From assembly GCF_000144405.1 (NCBI RefSeq), contig NC_014370.1, forward strand, positions 811,501-875,500: a DNA stretch of 64,000 nt, given 5' to 3'. The DNA is from Prevotella melaninogenica ATCC 25845 (GTDB lineage Bacteria; Bacteroidota; Bacteroidia; Bacteroidales; Bacteroidaceae). The position numbers and the translations under genes were made by a program. Under the pieces are notes generated by a model. That model made no database searches. It was given only the letters and a program-made list of their open reading frames with translations, and was not told the DNA's origin. Below are positions 43,583 through 52,671 of the stretch, piece by piece. How positions within the stretch are numbered: the first letter of the stretch is position 1; the number at the start of each line of letters is the position of its first letter.

Positions 43583-43616
43583 TTTGCACACGTTCTCAAA
43601 TATTTTTGTATCTTTG
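43583..43616 (+). promoter_or_regulatory. nuo operon promoter with direct repeats
   Basis: TTTG (43583-43586) and TATCTTTG (43609-43616) are 22 bases apart. The 12-mer TTTGCACACGTT occurs twice, at 43583-43594 and 43613-43624, exactly 30 bases apart, straddling the promoter. Confidence 0.6.
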
Positions 43617-43682
43617 CACACGTTTTGAAACATGTTTTCTTAGAGCAAGATTGAACAATTAAATTATAGCTATATAAAGTTT

Positions 43683-44033
43683 ATGTATTTCACACTTTTT
43701 GTTACCGTTTTGATAACGGCCGCATTCTTGGTAGTAGCAGCTTATGCTATTGCTAAATGGATTGGTCCGCGTTCATATAATCCGGCGAAGGGTGAGCCTT
43801 ATGAGTGTGGTATCCCGACTTACGGAACCTCTTGGTTGCCAGTGCATATCGGTTACTACCTCTTTGCCATTCTTTTCTTGATGTTTGACGTGGAAACCGT
43901 ATTCCTTTACCCTTGGGCTGTTGTTGTAAAAACATTTGGACCTCTCGCACTTGCTACGATTGGTTTCTTTATGTTGGTATTAGTATTTGGTCTTGCGTAT
44001 GCTTGGCGGAAAGGAGCACTTGAATGGAAATAA
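43683..44033 (+). CDS. nuoA: Complex I-type NADH-quinone oxidoreductase subunit A
   Basis: 116 residues with three membrane helices ([40 protein letters not shown] and [21 protein letters not shown]). The [12 protein letters not shown] motif near the middle is the NuoA hallmark, part of the coupling region next to the quinone site. First gene of the nuo cluster; it overlaps nuoB by 10 bases. Confidence 0.96.
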   Translation: MYFTLFVTVLITAAFLVVAAYAIAKWIGPRSYNPAKGEPYECGIPTYGTSWLPVHIGYYLFAILFLMFDVETVFLYPWAVVVKTFGPLALATIGFFMLVLVFGLAYAWRKGALEWK

Positions 44034-44941
44034 GAAAGCCAAAAATCAAGTCTCTTCCATACGATGAATGGAAAGACAATGACACGCTTAGCAAAATGGC
44101 AAGCGAATTGAACGATGGTGGAACAAACCTCGTTCTCGGTAACTTGGATCAACTTATCAATTGGGGACGTAGTAACTCTCTCTGGTCACTTACCTTTGCA
44201 ACATCATGTTGTGGTATTGAGTTTATGTCTGTTGGATGTGCGCGTTATGACTTCTCACGTTTCGGTTTTGAGGTAACACGTAACTCTCCACGTCAGGCTG
44301 ACTTGATAATGTGTGCTGGTACTATCACAAACAAGATGGCTCCAGCTTTAAAGCGTTTGTATGACCAGATGGCTGAGCCTAAGTATGTAATTGCTGTTGG
44401 TGGTTGTGCTATCTCTGGTGGTCCATTCAAGGATAGTTATCATGTGATGCGTGGTATCGATGAGATTATCCCTGTGGATGTTTATATTCCAGGTTGCCCT
44501 CCACGTCCAGAGGCTATTATCTATGGTATGATGCAGCTTCAACGTAAGGTGAAGGTTGAGAAATTCTTTGGTGGCGTAAACCACAAGCAGACTGCTGAGG
44601 AGCGTGAGTTGGGTAAAAGTAATGCCGAGCTTATCTTTAGTGAGAAGTTGGGTATTACCCCTGAAGAGATTAAGGAAAAGCGTGAAGCAGCTTGGAATGA
44701 TGCTAAAAATCCTGCTCCAAAACCTGCACGTCCTGTTGTTAAGCCTGCAGCTGTGAAGCCTGCTGAAGCTCCTGCTAAACCTGCAGAAGCTGCTACTTCT
44801 TCTGAGCCTGTTGCTCCAAAGAAAGATACGATTGTCGTTAACCAGCCAGTGACACAAGAAGATGTTGAGAAGTTGGGCAAGGAAATCGATCAGATTGATG
44901 CAGCAAGTAAGGCTGCAGATGAGACAGCTACTAACAATTAA
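44024..44941 (+). CDS. nuoB: Complex I subunit B with long Ala/Pro/Lys tail
   Basis: 305 residues. The conserved N-terminal 180 residues bind the N2 [4Fe-4S] cluster ([25 protein letters not shown] and [11 protein letters not shown]), next to quinone. After that comes a low-complexity tail rich in Pro, Ala and Lys ([20 protein letters not shown] and beyond) of about 90 residues, absent from standard NuoB. The tail could be a flexible linker or interaction arm. It overlaps nuoA and is followed 18 bases on by nuoCD. Confidence 0.95.
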   Translation: MEIRKPKIKSLPYDEWKDNDTLSKMASELNDGGTNLVLGNLDQLINWGRSNSLWSLTFATSCCGIEFMSVGCARYDFSRFGFEVTRNSPRQADLIMCAGTITNKMAPALKRLYDQMAEPKYVIAVGGCAISGGPFKDSYHVMRGIDEIIPVDVYIPGCPPRPEAIIYGMMQLQRKVKVEKFFGGVNHKQTAEERELGKSNAELIFSEKLGITPEEIKEKREAAWNDAKNPAPKPARPVVKPAAVKPAEAPAKPAEAATSSEPVAPKKDTIVVNQPVTQEDVEKLGKEIDQIDAASKAADETATNN

Positions 44942-44959
44942 TATATAAGGTACGCGAGA

Positions 44960-46534
44960 ATGAAATTAGAAAATAAAGAATTCGGTTTTGATAGCTTTGC
45001 TTCAGAAATGGCAAAGCTGAAGAATGAGAAGCATTTCGATTACCTTGTAACTGTTGTCGGCGAAGACTTTGGTGCAGAGGAAGGTCTTGGATGTATCTAT
45101 ATTCTTGAGAATACAAATACACACGAGCGTTGTTCTGTAAAGCAGCTTGCAAAGAAGGTAGGAGAGGAGCATGTGATTCCTTCTGTCTACAATATTTGGG
45201 CTGATGCTGACTTGTTAGAGCGCGAGGTCTATGACTTCTATGGTGTTAAGTTCCTTGGTCACCCTGATATGCGTCGCCTCTACTTGAGAAACGACTTTAA
45301 GGGTTATCCACTCCGTAAGGATTATGACATGGATCCTGCTAAGAACATGTATACTACGGAGGATGATGTAGAACTTGATACAACTACAGAGTGGAATCTT
45401 AATAAGAATGGTGAACTCGTTGGTACACAGCATCCGCTGTTTACTGATGATAACTTCGTTGTGAATATTGGTCCTCAGCACCCTTCTACTCACGGTGTGC
45501 TTCGTCTGCAGACGGTGTTGGATGGTGAGACTGTAACCAAGATTTATCCACACTTGGGTTATATTCATCGCGGTATCGAGAAACTTTGTGAACAGTTCAC
45601 ATATCCTCAGACCTTGGCATTGACTGACCGTATGAACTATCTGTCAGCGATGATGCATCGTCATGCACTTGTTGGTGTTATCGAGGAGGGTATGGGTATT
45701 GAATTGTCAGAGCGTATTCTCTACATCCGTACAATTATGGATGAGTTGCAGCGTATTGATAATCACCTCCTTTATACATCTTGTTGTGCTCAGGACTTAG
45801 GTGCACTCACAGCCTTCCTTTATGGTATGCGTGATCGTGAGCATGTCTTGAACGTGATGGAGGAGACAACGGGTGGTCGTCTGATTCAGAACTATTATAG
45901 AATAGGTGGTTTGCAGGCTGATATTGATCCGAACTTCGTTTCAAATGTTAAGGAGCTCTGCAAGTACCTACGTCCAATGGTTCAAGAGTATCTTGATGTC
46001 TTTGGTGATAATGTCATTACCCATGAGCGTTTCCGTAATGTCGGTGTTATGGATGAGCAGGATTGTATCAGCTATGGTGTTACTGGTCCTGCTGGTAGAG
46101 CAAGTGGTTGGAAGAATGATGTTCGTAAGAACCATCCATATGCTATGTATGATAAGGTTAACTTTGAGCAGATTACTTTGACTCATGGCGATTCTATGGA
46201 TCGTTACTATTGTCATATTCAGGAGATTTATCAGAGTCTCAATATTATTGAGCAGTTGATTGACAATATCCCTGAGGGTGAGTTCTATATTAAGCAGAAG
46301 CCAATCATCAAGGTTCCTGAAGGGCAGTGGTACTTCGCTGTTGAGGGTGCAAGTGGTGAGTTTGGTGCTTATCTGGATTCACGTGGTGACAAGACTGCAT
46401 ATCGTTTGAAGTTCCGTCCTATGGGTCTGACACTTGTTGGTGCTATGGATAAGATGCTACGTGGTCAGAAGATTGCCGACTTGGTGACTACTGGTGCTGC
46501 GCTTGACTTCGTTATTCCAGATATTGACCGCTAA
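44960..46534 (+). CDS. nuoC: Fused complex I subunits C and D (NuoCD)
   Basis: 524 residues. The NuoC part (about 1-140: 30-kDa subunit, ADADLLEREVYDFYGVKFLGHPDMRRL) is joined directly to the NuoD part (49-kDa subunit, IGPQHPSTHGVLRL through FRPMGLTLVGAMDKM), as in gamma-proteobacteria and Bacteroidetes. The two form much of the quinone-binding cavity. The gene sits between nuoB and nuoH, all in the same direction. Confidence 0.95.
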   Translation: MKLENKEFGFDSFASEMAKLKNEKHFDYLVTVVGEDFGAEEGLGCIYILENTNTHERCSVKQLAKKVGEEHVIPSVYNIWADADLLEREVYDFYGVKFLGHPDMRRLYLRNDFKGYPLRKDYDMDPAKNMYTTEDDVELDTTTEWNLNKNGELVGTQHPLFTDDNFVVNIGPQHPSTHGVLRLQTVLDGETVTKIYPHLGYIHRGIEKLCEQFTYPQTLALTDRMNYLSAMMHRHALVGVIEEGMGIELSERILYIRTIMDELQRIDNHLLYTSCCAQDLGALTAFLYGMRDREHVLNVMEETTGGRLIQNYYRIGGLQADIDPNFVSNVKELCKYLRPMVQEYLDVFGDNVITHERFRNVGVMDEQDCISYGVTGPAGRASGWKNDVRKNHPYAMYDKVNFEQITLTHGDSMDRYYCHIQEIYQSLNIIEQLIDNIPEGEFYIKQKPIIKVPEGQWYFAVEGASGEFGAYLDSRGDKTAYRLKFRPMGLTLVGAMDKMLRGQKIADLVTTGAALDFVIPDIDR

Positions 46535-46578
46535 CAAGGTTATCATTAAAGTAATCAATTAAGAATTAAAATCATACT

Positions 46579-47670
46579 ATGTTCGATTTTAGAATAGTAA
46601 CAACATGGTTCGATGAATTGCTTCGCGTCACTTGTGGCTTGAGTAATTTCTGGACCGTTCTGATTGAGTGCGTTGCGGTGGGACTGGCAATACTTCTTGC
46701 TTATGCTTTGCTTGCAATTGTGCTTATCTTTATGGAGCGTAAGGTCTGCGCCTACTTCCAGTGCCGTATTGGTCCTGTCAGAGTAGGATGGTGGGGTACC
46801 TTACAGGTCTTTGCTGACGTATTGAAGATGTTGATTAAGGAAATCTTTGCTGTTGATAAGGCAGATAAACTGCTTTATTACTTGGCTCCATTCCTTGTAA
46901 TTATTGCATCTGTCGGTACATTCTCTTTCCTTCCTTGGAATAAGGGAGCTCATATCCTTGATTTCAATGTCGGTATTTTCCTTGTAACAGCCATTAGCTC
47001 TATTGGTGTTATTGGTGTGTTTATCGCAGGATGGGGTAGTAACAACAAGTATTCTGTTCTTTCTGCTATGCGTGGTGCAGTACAGATGATTTCATACGAG
47101 TTGTCATTAGGTATCTGTTTGATTTCAGCAGTTATTCTGACTGGTACTATGCAGATCTCAGGTATTGTTGAAGCACAGACAGGTCCTTTGCAGTGGTTGA
47201 TCGTACAGGGACATGTTCCTGCTACTTTGGCTTTCCTCGTATTCTGTGTAGCAGGTAATGCAGAGGCTAACCGTGGTCCATTTGACTTGGCAGAAGCTGA
47301 GAGTGAGTTGACTGCAGGTTACCATACAGAGTATAGTGGTATGGGATTTGGTTTTTATTACTTGGCAGAGTACCTTAATCTATTTGTTGTAGCAGGTATT
47401 GCAACTACTGTATTCTTAGGTGGTTGGGCTCCTTTGAACATTGGATTAGATGGCTTTGATGCTATTATGAATTATATTCCAGGCCTTGTTTGGTTCCTTG
47501 GTAAGACATTCGCAGTAGTATTCTTGCTGATGTGGATTAAGTGGACATTCCCACGTCTCCGTATCGATCAGATTCTGAAATTAGAGTGGAAGTATCTTAT
47601 GCCACTATCATTGGTTATCCTTGTGTTGATGACGGTGTGTGTTGCATTCGGTTGGACTATTCACTATTAA
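46579..47670 (+). CDS. nuoH: Complex I subunit H
   Basis: 363 residues with eight or so membrane helices. Diagnostic segments are LIFMERKVCAYFQCRIGPVRVG (quinone entry), a NRGPFDLAEAESELTAGYHTEYSG loop and WTFPRLRIDQIL. Links the hydrophilic arm to the membrane arm at the quinone chamber. It is in operon with nuoCD (44-base gap) and nuoI. Confidence 0.96.
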   Translation: MFDFRIVTTWFDELLRVTCGLSNFWTVLIECVAVGLAILLAYALLAIVLIFMERKVCAYFQCRIGPVRVGWWGTLQVFADVLKMLIKEIFAVDKADKLLYYLAPFLVIIASVGTFSFLPWNKGAHILDFNVGIFLVTAISSIGVIGVFIAGWGSNNKYSVLSAMRGAVQMISYELSLGICLISAVILTGTMQISGIVEAQTGPLQWLIVQGHVPATLAFLVFCVAGNAEANRGPFDLAEAESELTAGYHTEYSGMGFGFYYLAEYLNLFVVAGIATTVFLGGWAPLNIGLDGFDAIMNYIPGLVWFLGKTFAVVFLLMWIKWTFPRLRIDQILKLEWKYLMPLSLVILVLMTVCVAFGWTIHY

Positions 47671-47682
47671 TGGTTAAAGAGA

Positions 47683-48219
47683 ATGGAAGATAAAAAACAA
47701 TCATATTTTGGTGAGGTCGGGAGCGCACTCAAGACACTTGCTACGGGTATGAAGGTGACCATGAAGGAATACTTCACACCAAAATCTACCGAGCAGTATC
47801 CTGAGAATCGCAAGACAACCCTTCACGTAGCCAAGCGTCACCGTGGCCGTTTGGTCTTCAAGCGTGACGAAGAAAAGAATCACAAGTGTACTGCTTGTAC
47901 AATGTGTGAGAAGGCTTGTCCTAATGGTACTATCAAGATTCTTTCTGAGATGGTTACCAACGAAGAGACAGGTAAAAAGAAGAAGCAGCTCGTTGATTAT
48001 GAGTATGACTTAGGTGATTGCATGTTTTGTGAGTTGTGTGTTAATGCCTGCAACTTCGATGCAATTGAGTTTACGAATGATTTCGAGAATGCTGTCTTCA
48101 ACCGTTCTAAGTTAATCCTTCACCTTGATAAGGAGGTATATGAAGGAGGTTCACTACCAGGTCTTATCGACGGTGGTGCAGACTGGAAGGTAGGTACATT
48201 CAATACTAAAAAGAAATAA
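47683..48219 (+). CDS. nuoI: Complex I subunit I (two [4Fe-4S] ferredoxin domain)
   Basis: 178 residues. Two cluster motifs: CTACTMCEKACP and CMFCELCVNACNF. These pass electrons towards the N2 cluster of NuoB. Since NADH-module genes nuoE, nuoF and nuoG are absent here, electrons probably reach NuoI from another donor, such as ferredoxin. It starts 12 bases after the nuoH stop. Confidence 0.95.
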   Translation: MEDKKQSYFGEVGSALKTLATGMKVTMKEYFTPKSTEQYPENRKTTLHVAKRHRGRLVFKRDEEKNHKCTACTMCEKACPNGTIKILSEMVTNEETGKKKKQLVDYEYDLGDCMFCELCVNACNFDAIEFTNDFENAVFNRSKLILHLDKEVYEGGSLPGLIDGGADWKVGTFNTKKK

Positions 48220-48231
48220 AGGTTTAGAGAT

Positions 48232-48771
48232 ATGGCAAGATTAATTATGTTTGCGGTTCTCGCCGTTATTATACTGGCTTCAGCCGTATTCTGCGTGTCG
48301 ACGAAGCGTATCATGCGAGCTGTGACAGCATTGCTGTTTGTGCTCTTTGGCGTTGCAGGTCTCTATTTCCTGCTCGATTACACATTCCTTGGTGCTGCCC
48401 AAATCAGTATCTATGCTGGTGGTATCACAATGATGTACATTTTTGCTATTCAGTTAGTAAGTAAGCGTACATTGCAAGGTCTTTCTGAGCGTTGGTTAGG
48501 AAAGCGTACTTTCCTTGCAGCCTTCATTGCTTTAGTTGGTTTTGGTACAGTAATCCTTGTTCTGTTAAAGAATGAAGTTTTGCGTCACACTGTAGTGAAC
48601 GGTGATTCTTTATCAAATGAGGTTACAATGGAAACCATCGGTCGTAATTTGATGACAGCCAATAAGTATGGTTATGTTCTCCCATTCGAGTTCATCTCTG
48701 TATTCCTCTTGGCTTGTATCATTGGTGGCTTGGTTATATTGAATAACAAAAAGAAGGAGGAAAGCAAATGA
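48232..48771 (+). CDS. nuoJ: Complex I subunit J
   Basis: 179 residues, five membrane helices. The family segment FLGAAQISIYAGGITMMYIFAI with its pi-bulge helix is present. It overlaps nuoK by four bases (ATGA), so the two are translationally coupled. The longer last loop (residues 95-145) is typical of this lineage. Confidence 0.95.
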   Translation: MARLIMFAVLAVIILASAVFCVSTKRIMRAVTALLFVLFGVAGLYFLLDYTFLGAAQISIYAGGITMMYIFAIQLVSKRTLQGLSERWLGKRTFLAAFIALVGFGTVILVLLKNEVLRHTVVNGDSLSNEVTMETIGRNLMTANKYGYVLPFEFISVFLLACIIGGLVILNNKKKEESK

Positions 48772-49076
48772 TACCAGTAGGATATTTCTTTGTCCTTAGT
48801 GGACTATTGTTCTTTATTGGAGTATTTGGTTTCGTAACCCGTCGCAACCTTGTTGCAATGCTTATCTCCGTAGAGTTAGTTCTCAATAGCGTTGATATCA
48901 ACTTTGCTGCATTCAACCGTCTACTTTTCCCTGATGGATATGAGGGTATGTTCTTTACACTCTTCTCTATCGGTGTAAGTGCTGCTGAATCAGCTGTTGC
49001 ACTCGCTATTATCATCAATGTTTACCGTCATTTCCACAGCGATCAGGTGAACAGTATTGAAAATATGAAATTATAA
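48768..49076 (+). CDS. nuoK: Complex I subunit K
   Basis: 102 residues, three helices. The membrane glutamates of the proton path are seen in ISVELVLNSVDINF and GVSAAESAVALAI. It is placed between nuoJ and nuoL, the usual order. Confidence 0.97.
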   Translation: MIPVGYFFVLSGLLFFIGVFGFVTRRNLVAMLISVELVLNSVDINFAAFNRLLFPDGYEGMFFTLFSIGVSAAESAVALAIIINVYRHFHSDQVNSIENMKL

Positions 49077-49088
49077 AGAGAAACAAAT

Positions 49089-51143
49089 ATGTTTGATTAC
49101 GCATTTTTGATACTTCTTCTCCCGTTCCTAAGCGCTGTTGTGCTTGGCTTGTTCGGTATGAAGATGCCTCGCAAGGTCGCTGGTATTATCGGCACTTGTA
49201 TGTTGGGAACATTATTTGTACTTAGCCTCTACACTGCTTACCATTATTTCTTTTATACTGGTGAGTATACAGCAATGGGCGAGACCTTCAATGTAACTGA
49301 TGGTCGTTTGGCTAATGGTACATACCCAACTGTTACAGTCTTCAACATTACATGGTTGAAGTTTACTGAACTTTTGACTTTCAACATTGGTTTCCGTCTT
49401 TCTCCAATCAGTGTGATGATGTTAATCGTCATTACTACTGTCAGCTTGATGGTTCACATCTATTCATTCGGTTATATGGCTGAACGTGATGAGAATTATA
49501 AGTTTGAGGAGTATGAGCACGGCTTCCAGCGTTTCTATGCCTACCTATCACTCTTTACGATGTCAATGCTTGGTCTTGTAGTGGCAACTAATATTTTCCA
49601 GATGTATCTCTTCTGGGAGTTGGTAGGTGTATGTTCATATCTGTTGATTGGATTTTATTATCCAAAGCATACTGCAGTACATGCCAGCAAGAAGGCTTTT
49701 ATTGTCACACGTTTTGCTGACTTGTTCTTCTTGATTGGTATCTTGTTCTTCAGTTTCTATGTTGGCACATTCAACTATGATCTTAATGTTAATCCAGGTC
49801 TTGTTGAGACACTGAATGGCTTGGCTAAGAACCCACATTTGACTTGGGTACTCCCAACAGCTCTCTTCTTGATGTTCATTGGTGGTGCTGGTAAGTCAGC
49901 AATGTTCCCATTGCATATCTGGTTGCCAGATGCTATGGAGGGTCCAACGCCTGTATCTGCTTTGATTCACGCAGCTACGATGGTTGTTGCTGGTGTTTTC
50001 CAAGTTGCATCATTGTTGCCTATCTATGTACAGTTCGGTGCACAGGAGCAACTCCATTGGATTGCTTGGATTGCAGCATTTACAGCCTTCTATGCAGCAG
50101 CAGTAGCTTGTGCTCAGCGTGATATTAAGCGTGGTTTGGCATTCTCTACTATCTCACAGATTGCTTACATGCTTGTTGCGCTTGGTGTTTGCTTCTATGA
50201 GAAGGAGCACGGTTCATTCTATAGTGCAGAATATCTCCACCATGGTGGTCTCGGCTATATGGCAGCAATGTTTCACCTCTTCACTCATGCAATGTTCAAG
50301 GCTCTGCTCTTCCTTTGCTCTGGTGCTATTATTGTTATCATTGGTAGCAACTTCAAGGAGTATATGGGTGGATTACACAAATACATGCCTATTACAAACA
50401 TTTGTTTCTTGATTGGATGTTTAGCAATTGCAGGTATTCCTCCATTTGCAGGTTTCTTCTCAAAGGATGAGATTATCTCAGCATGTAATGCATTGCCGGG
50501 TGTAGAAGGACAGGCTTTGAAGTGGATTATGACACTCGTAGCTGGTATGACAGCATTCTATATGTTCCGTCTCTACTACGTAATCTTCTGGGGTGAGTCT
50601 TACTACGAGCAGGACCCAGAGAACCGTCGTCGTCCACAGGAAGTACCTTTCGTAATGTGGGGTCCATTGGTATTCCTCGCAATTATCTCTATCACTGCAG
50701 GTTGGATTCCATTTGGCCACTTTGTGAGTGCCAATGGTCTCAGCTATGATATCCATATTGACAGGAGTATCGCTACAACCAGTATCATTGCCGCACTTAT
50801 CGGTTTCGCTCTTGCAACTTGGATGTATGCTGGTAAGAAGCAACCTGTTGCTGATGCTTTGCAGCGTACCTTTCCACGTTTGCACAAGGCTGCCCTCAAC
50901 AGATTCTATATTGATAATGCATGGCAGTTCTTTACACACAAGATCGTATTCCGTTGCTTCTCTATTCCTATCGCATGGTTCGACCGCCACGTTATCGATG
51001 GTACGTTTAACTTCATGGCTTGGGGTACACAGGAGGCTGGTGAGTCTATCCGTTCATGGCAGAGTGGCGATGTTCGTCAGTATGCCGTATGGTTCATCAC
51101 TGGTACTGTAGCATTAACATTAGTATTACTTTGCTTGATTTAA
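49089..51143 (+). CDS. nuoL: Complex I subunit L (antiporter-like proton pump)
   Basis: 684 residues. The antiporter core (Proton_antipo_M) contains FQMYLFWELVGVCSYLLIGF with its key Glu, HIWLPDAMEGPTPVSALIHAATM, and the Lys helix near GGAGKSAMFPL. A long C-terminal lateral helix reaches along the membrane arm. It is one of three pumps with nuoM and nuoN. Confidence 0.97.
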   Translation: MFDYAFLILLLPFLSAVVLGLFGMKMPRKVAGIIGTCMLGTLFVLSLYTAYHYFFYTGEYTAMGETFNVTDGRLANGTYPTVTVFNITWLKFTELLTFNIGFRLSPISVMMLIVITTVSLMVHIYSFGYMAERDENYKFEEYEHGFQRFYAYLSLFTMSMLGLVVATNIFQMYLFWELVGVCSYLLIGFYYPKHTAVHASKKAFIVTRFADLFFLIGILFFSFYVGTFNYDLNVNPGLVETLNGLAKNPHLTWVLPTALFLMFIGGAGKSAMFPLHIWLPDAMEGPTPVSALIHAATMVVAGVFQVASLLPIYVQFGAQEQLHWIAWIAAFTAFYAAAVACAQRDIKRGLAFSTISQIAYMLVALGVCFYEKEHGSFYSAEYLHHGGLGYMAAMFHLFTHAMFKALLFLCSGAIIVIIGSNFKEYMGGLHKYMPITNICFLIGCLAIAGIPPFAGFFSKDEIISACNALPGVEGQALKWIMTLVAGMTAFYMFRLYYVIFWGESYYEQDPENRRRPQEVPFVMWGPLVFLAIISITAGWIPFGHFVSANGLSYDIHIDRSIATTSIIAALIGFALATWMYAGKKQPVADALQRTFPRLHKAALNRFYIDNAWQFFTHKIVFRCFSIPIAWFDRHVIDGTFNFMAWGTQEAGESIRSWQSGDVRQYAVWFITGTVALTLVLLCLI

Positions 51144-51147
51144 AGAA

Positions 51148-52659
51148 ATGAGTTGGATATTAACTGTATTTGTAATTATCCCCGTCCTGATGCTTTTCGC
51201 CCTTTGGGTAGCGAAGAATGATAATCAGGTACGCGGTGTGATGGTAGCCGGCTCTACGGCACTTTTGATAGGTGCAATCTGGCTGACTGTTTATTTCGTT
51301 CAGCAGCGCAACGCAGGTAATCATGATGCGATGCTGTTGACAAACTCCGTAATGTGGTTTAAGCCTCTAAATATTGCCTTCTCGGTAGGTGTAGATGGTA
51401 TCTCTGTCGTAATGATTCTGCTTTCTGCAATCATTGTTTTCACAGGTACTTTTGCCAGCTGGCAGCTTGAACCAATGAAGAAAGAATACTTCCTTTGGTT
51501 TGTACTCTTGTCTTCAGGTGTATTTGGCTTCTTTATCTCTACGGATATGTTCACCATGTTCATGTTCTATGAGGTTGCGCTGATTCCAATGTACCTCCTC
51601 ATCGGTGTATGGGGTACTGGTCCTAAGGAGTATTCAGCAATGAAGCTTACCTTGATGTTGATGGGTGGTTCTGCTCTCTTGGTACTCGGTATCCTTGGTA
51701 TCTACTACTTTAGTGGTGCTACCACAATGGATGTAATGGAGTTAGCACGTATGCATGCTATGCCTAAGAACATTCAGAACATCTTCTTTCCATTGGTGTT
51801 TATTGGTTTTGGTGTACTTGGTGCATTGTTCCCATTCCACACATGGTCTCCTGACGGTCACGCTTCAGCGCCTACAGCTGTATCAATGCTCCACGCTGGT
51901 GTTTTGATGAAGCTCGGTGGCTACGGTTGTTTGCGTATTGCAATGTTCCTTATGCCTGATGCATTGGAGATGTGGGCACCAGTATTCCTTGTGTTGACAA
52001 CAATCTCTGTAGTATATGGTGCACTTTCTGCTTGTGTACAGACCGACTTGAAGTATATCAATGCTTATTCATCAGTTTCACACTGTGGTATGGTACTCTT
52101 CGCTTTGGTTATGACCACGCAGACAGCTATCACTGGTGCTATTCTCCAGATGCTTTCACACGGTTTGATGACAGCCTTGTTCTTTGCATGTATCGGTATG
52201 ATTTATCACCGTGCAGGAACACGTGATGTTCGTTACCTTGGTGGTCTTATGAAGGTTATCCCATTCTTGGCTGTATCTTATGTAGTAGCAGGTCTTGCTA
52301 ACCTTGGTTTGCCAGGCTTCTCAGGCTTCGTTGCTGAGATGACAATCTTCGTAGGTTCATTTGAGAATGCAGGTACATTCCATCGTGTAGCAACAATCAT
52401 TGCTTGTACAGCAATTGTAATTACAGCTGTCTACATCTTACGTGTGGTAGGAAAGATTCTCTTCCAGAAAATTCCAAATAAGAAGTTCTATGAGTTACAT
52501 GATGCTACATGGGACGAGCGATTCGCTATCGGCTGTCTAATCTTCTGCGTTGCAGGTTTAGGTCTCTGCCCACTCTTCTTTGAGAATATGATTATGGACG
52601 CGGTTCATCCTATTTTTGATCACATCTTCACATATATACCAAATTTGGGTAATCTTTAA
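51148..52659 (+). CDS. nuoM: Complex I subunit M (antiporter-like proton pump)
   Basis: 503 residues, with about 14 helices. Characteristic segments are MFTMFMFYEVALIPMYLLIG, LFPFHTWSPDGHASAPTAVS and HAGVLMKLGGYGCLRIAMFL. It lies 4 bases after the nuoL stop, so it is tightly linked. Confidence 0.97.
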   Translation: MSWILTVFVIIPVLMLFALWVAKNDNQVRGVMVAGSTALLIGAIWLTVYFVQQRNAGNHDAMLLTNSVMWFKPLNIAFSVGVDGISVVMILLSAIIVFTGTFASWQLEPMKKEYFLWFVLLSSGVFGFFISTDMFTMFMFYEVALIPMYLLIGVWGTGPKEYSAMKLTLMLMGGSALLVLGILGIYYFSGATTMDVMELARMHAMPKNIQNIFFPLVFIGFGVLGALFPFHTWSPDGHASAPTAVSMLHAGVLMKLGGYGCLRIAMFLMPDALEMWAPVFLVLTTISVVYGALSACVQTDLKYINAYSSVSHCGMVLFALVMTTQTAITGAILQMLSHGLMTALFFACIGMIYHRAGTRDVRYLGGLMKVIPFLAVSYVVAGLANLGLPGFSGFVAEMTIFVGSFENAGTFHRVATIIACTAIVITAVYILRVVGKILFQKIPNKKFYELHDATWDERFAIGCLIFCVAGLGLCPLFFENMIMDAVHPIFDHIFTYIPNLGNL

Positions 52660-52671
52660 TAAACTGGCGAA

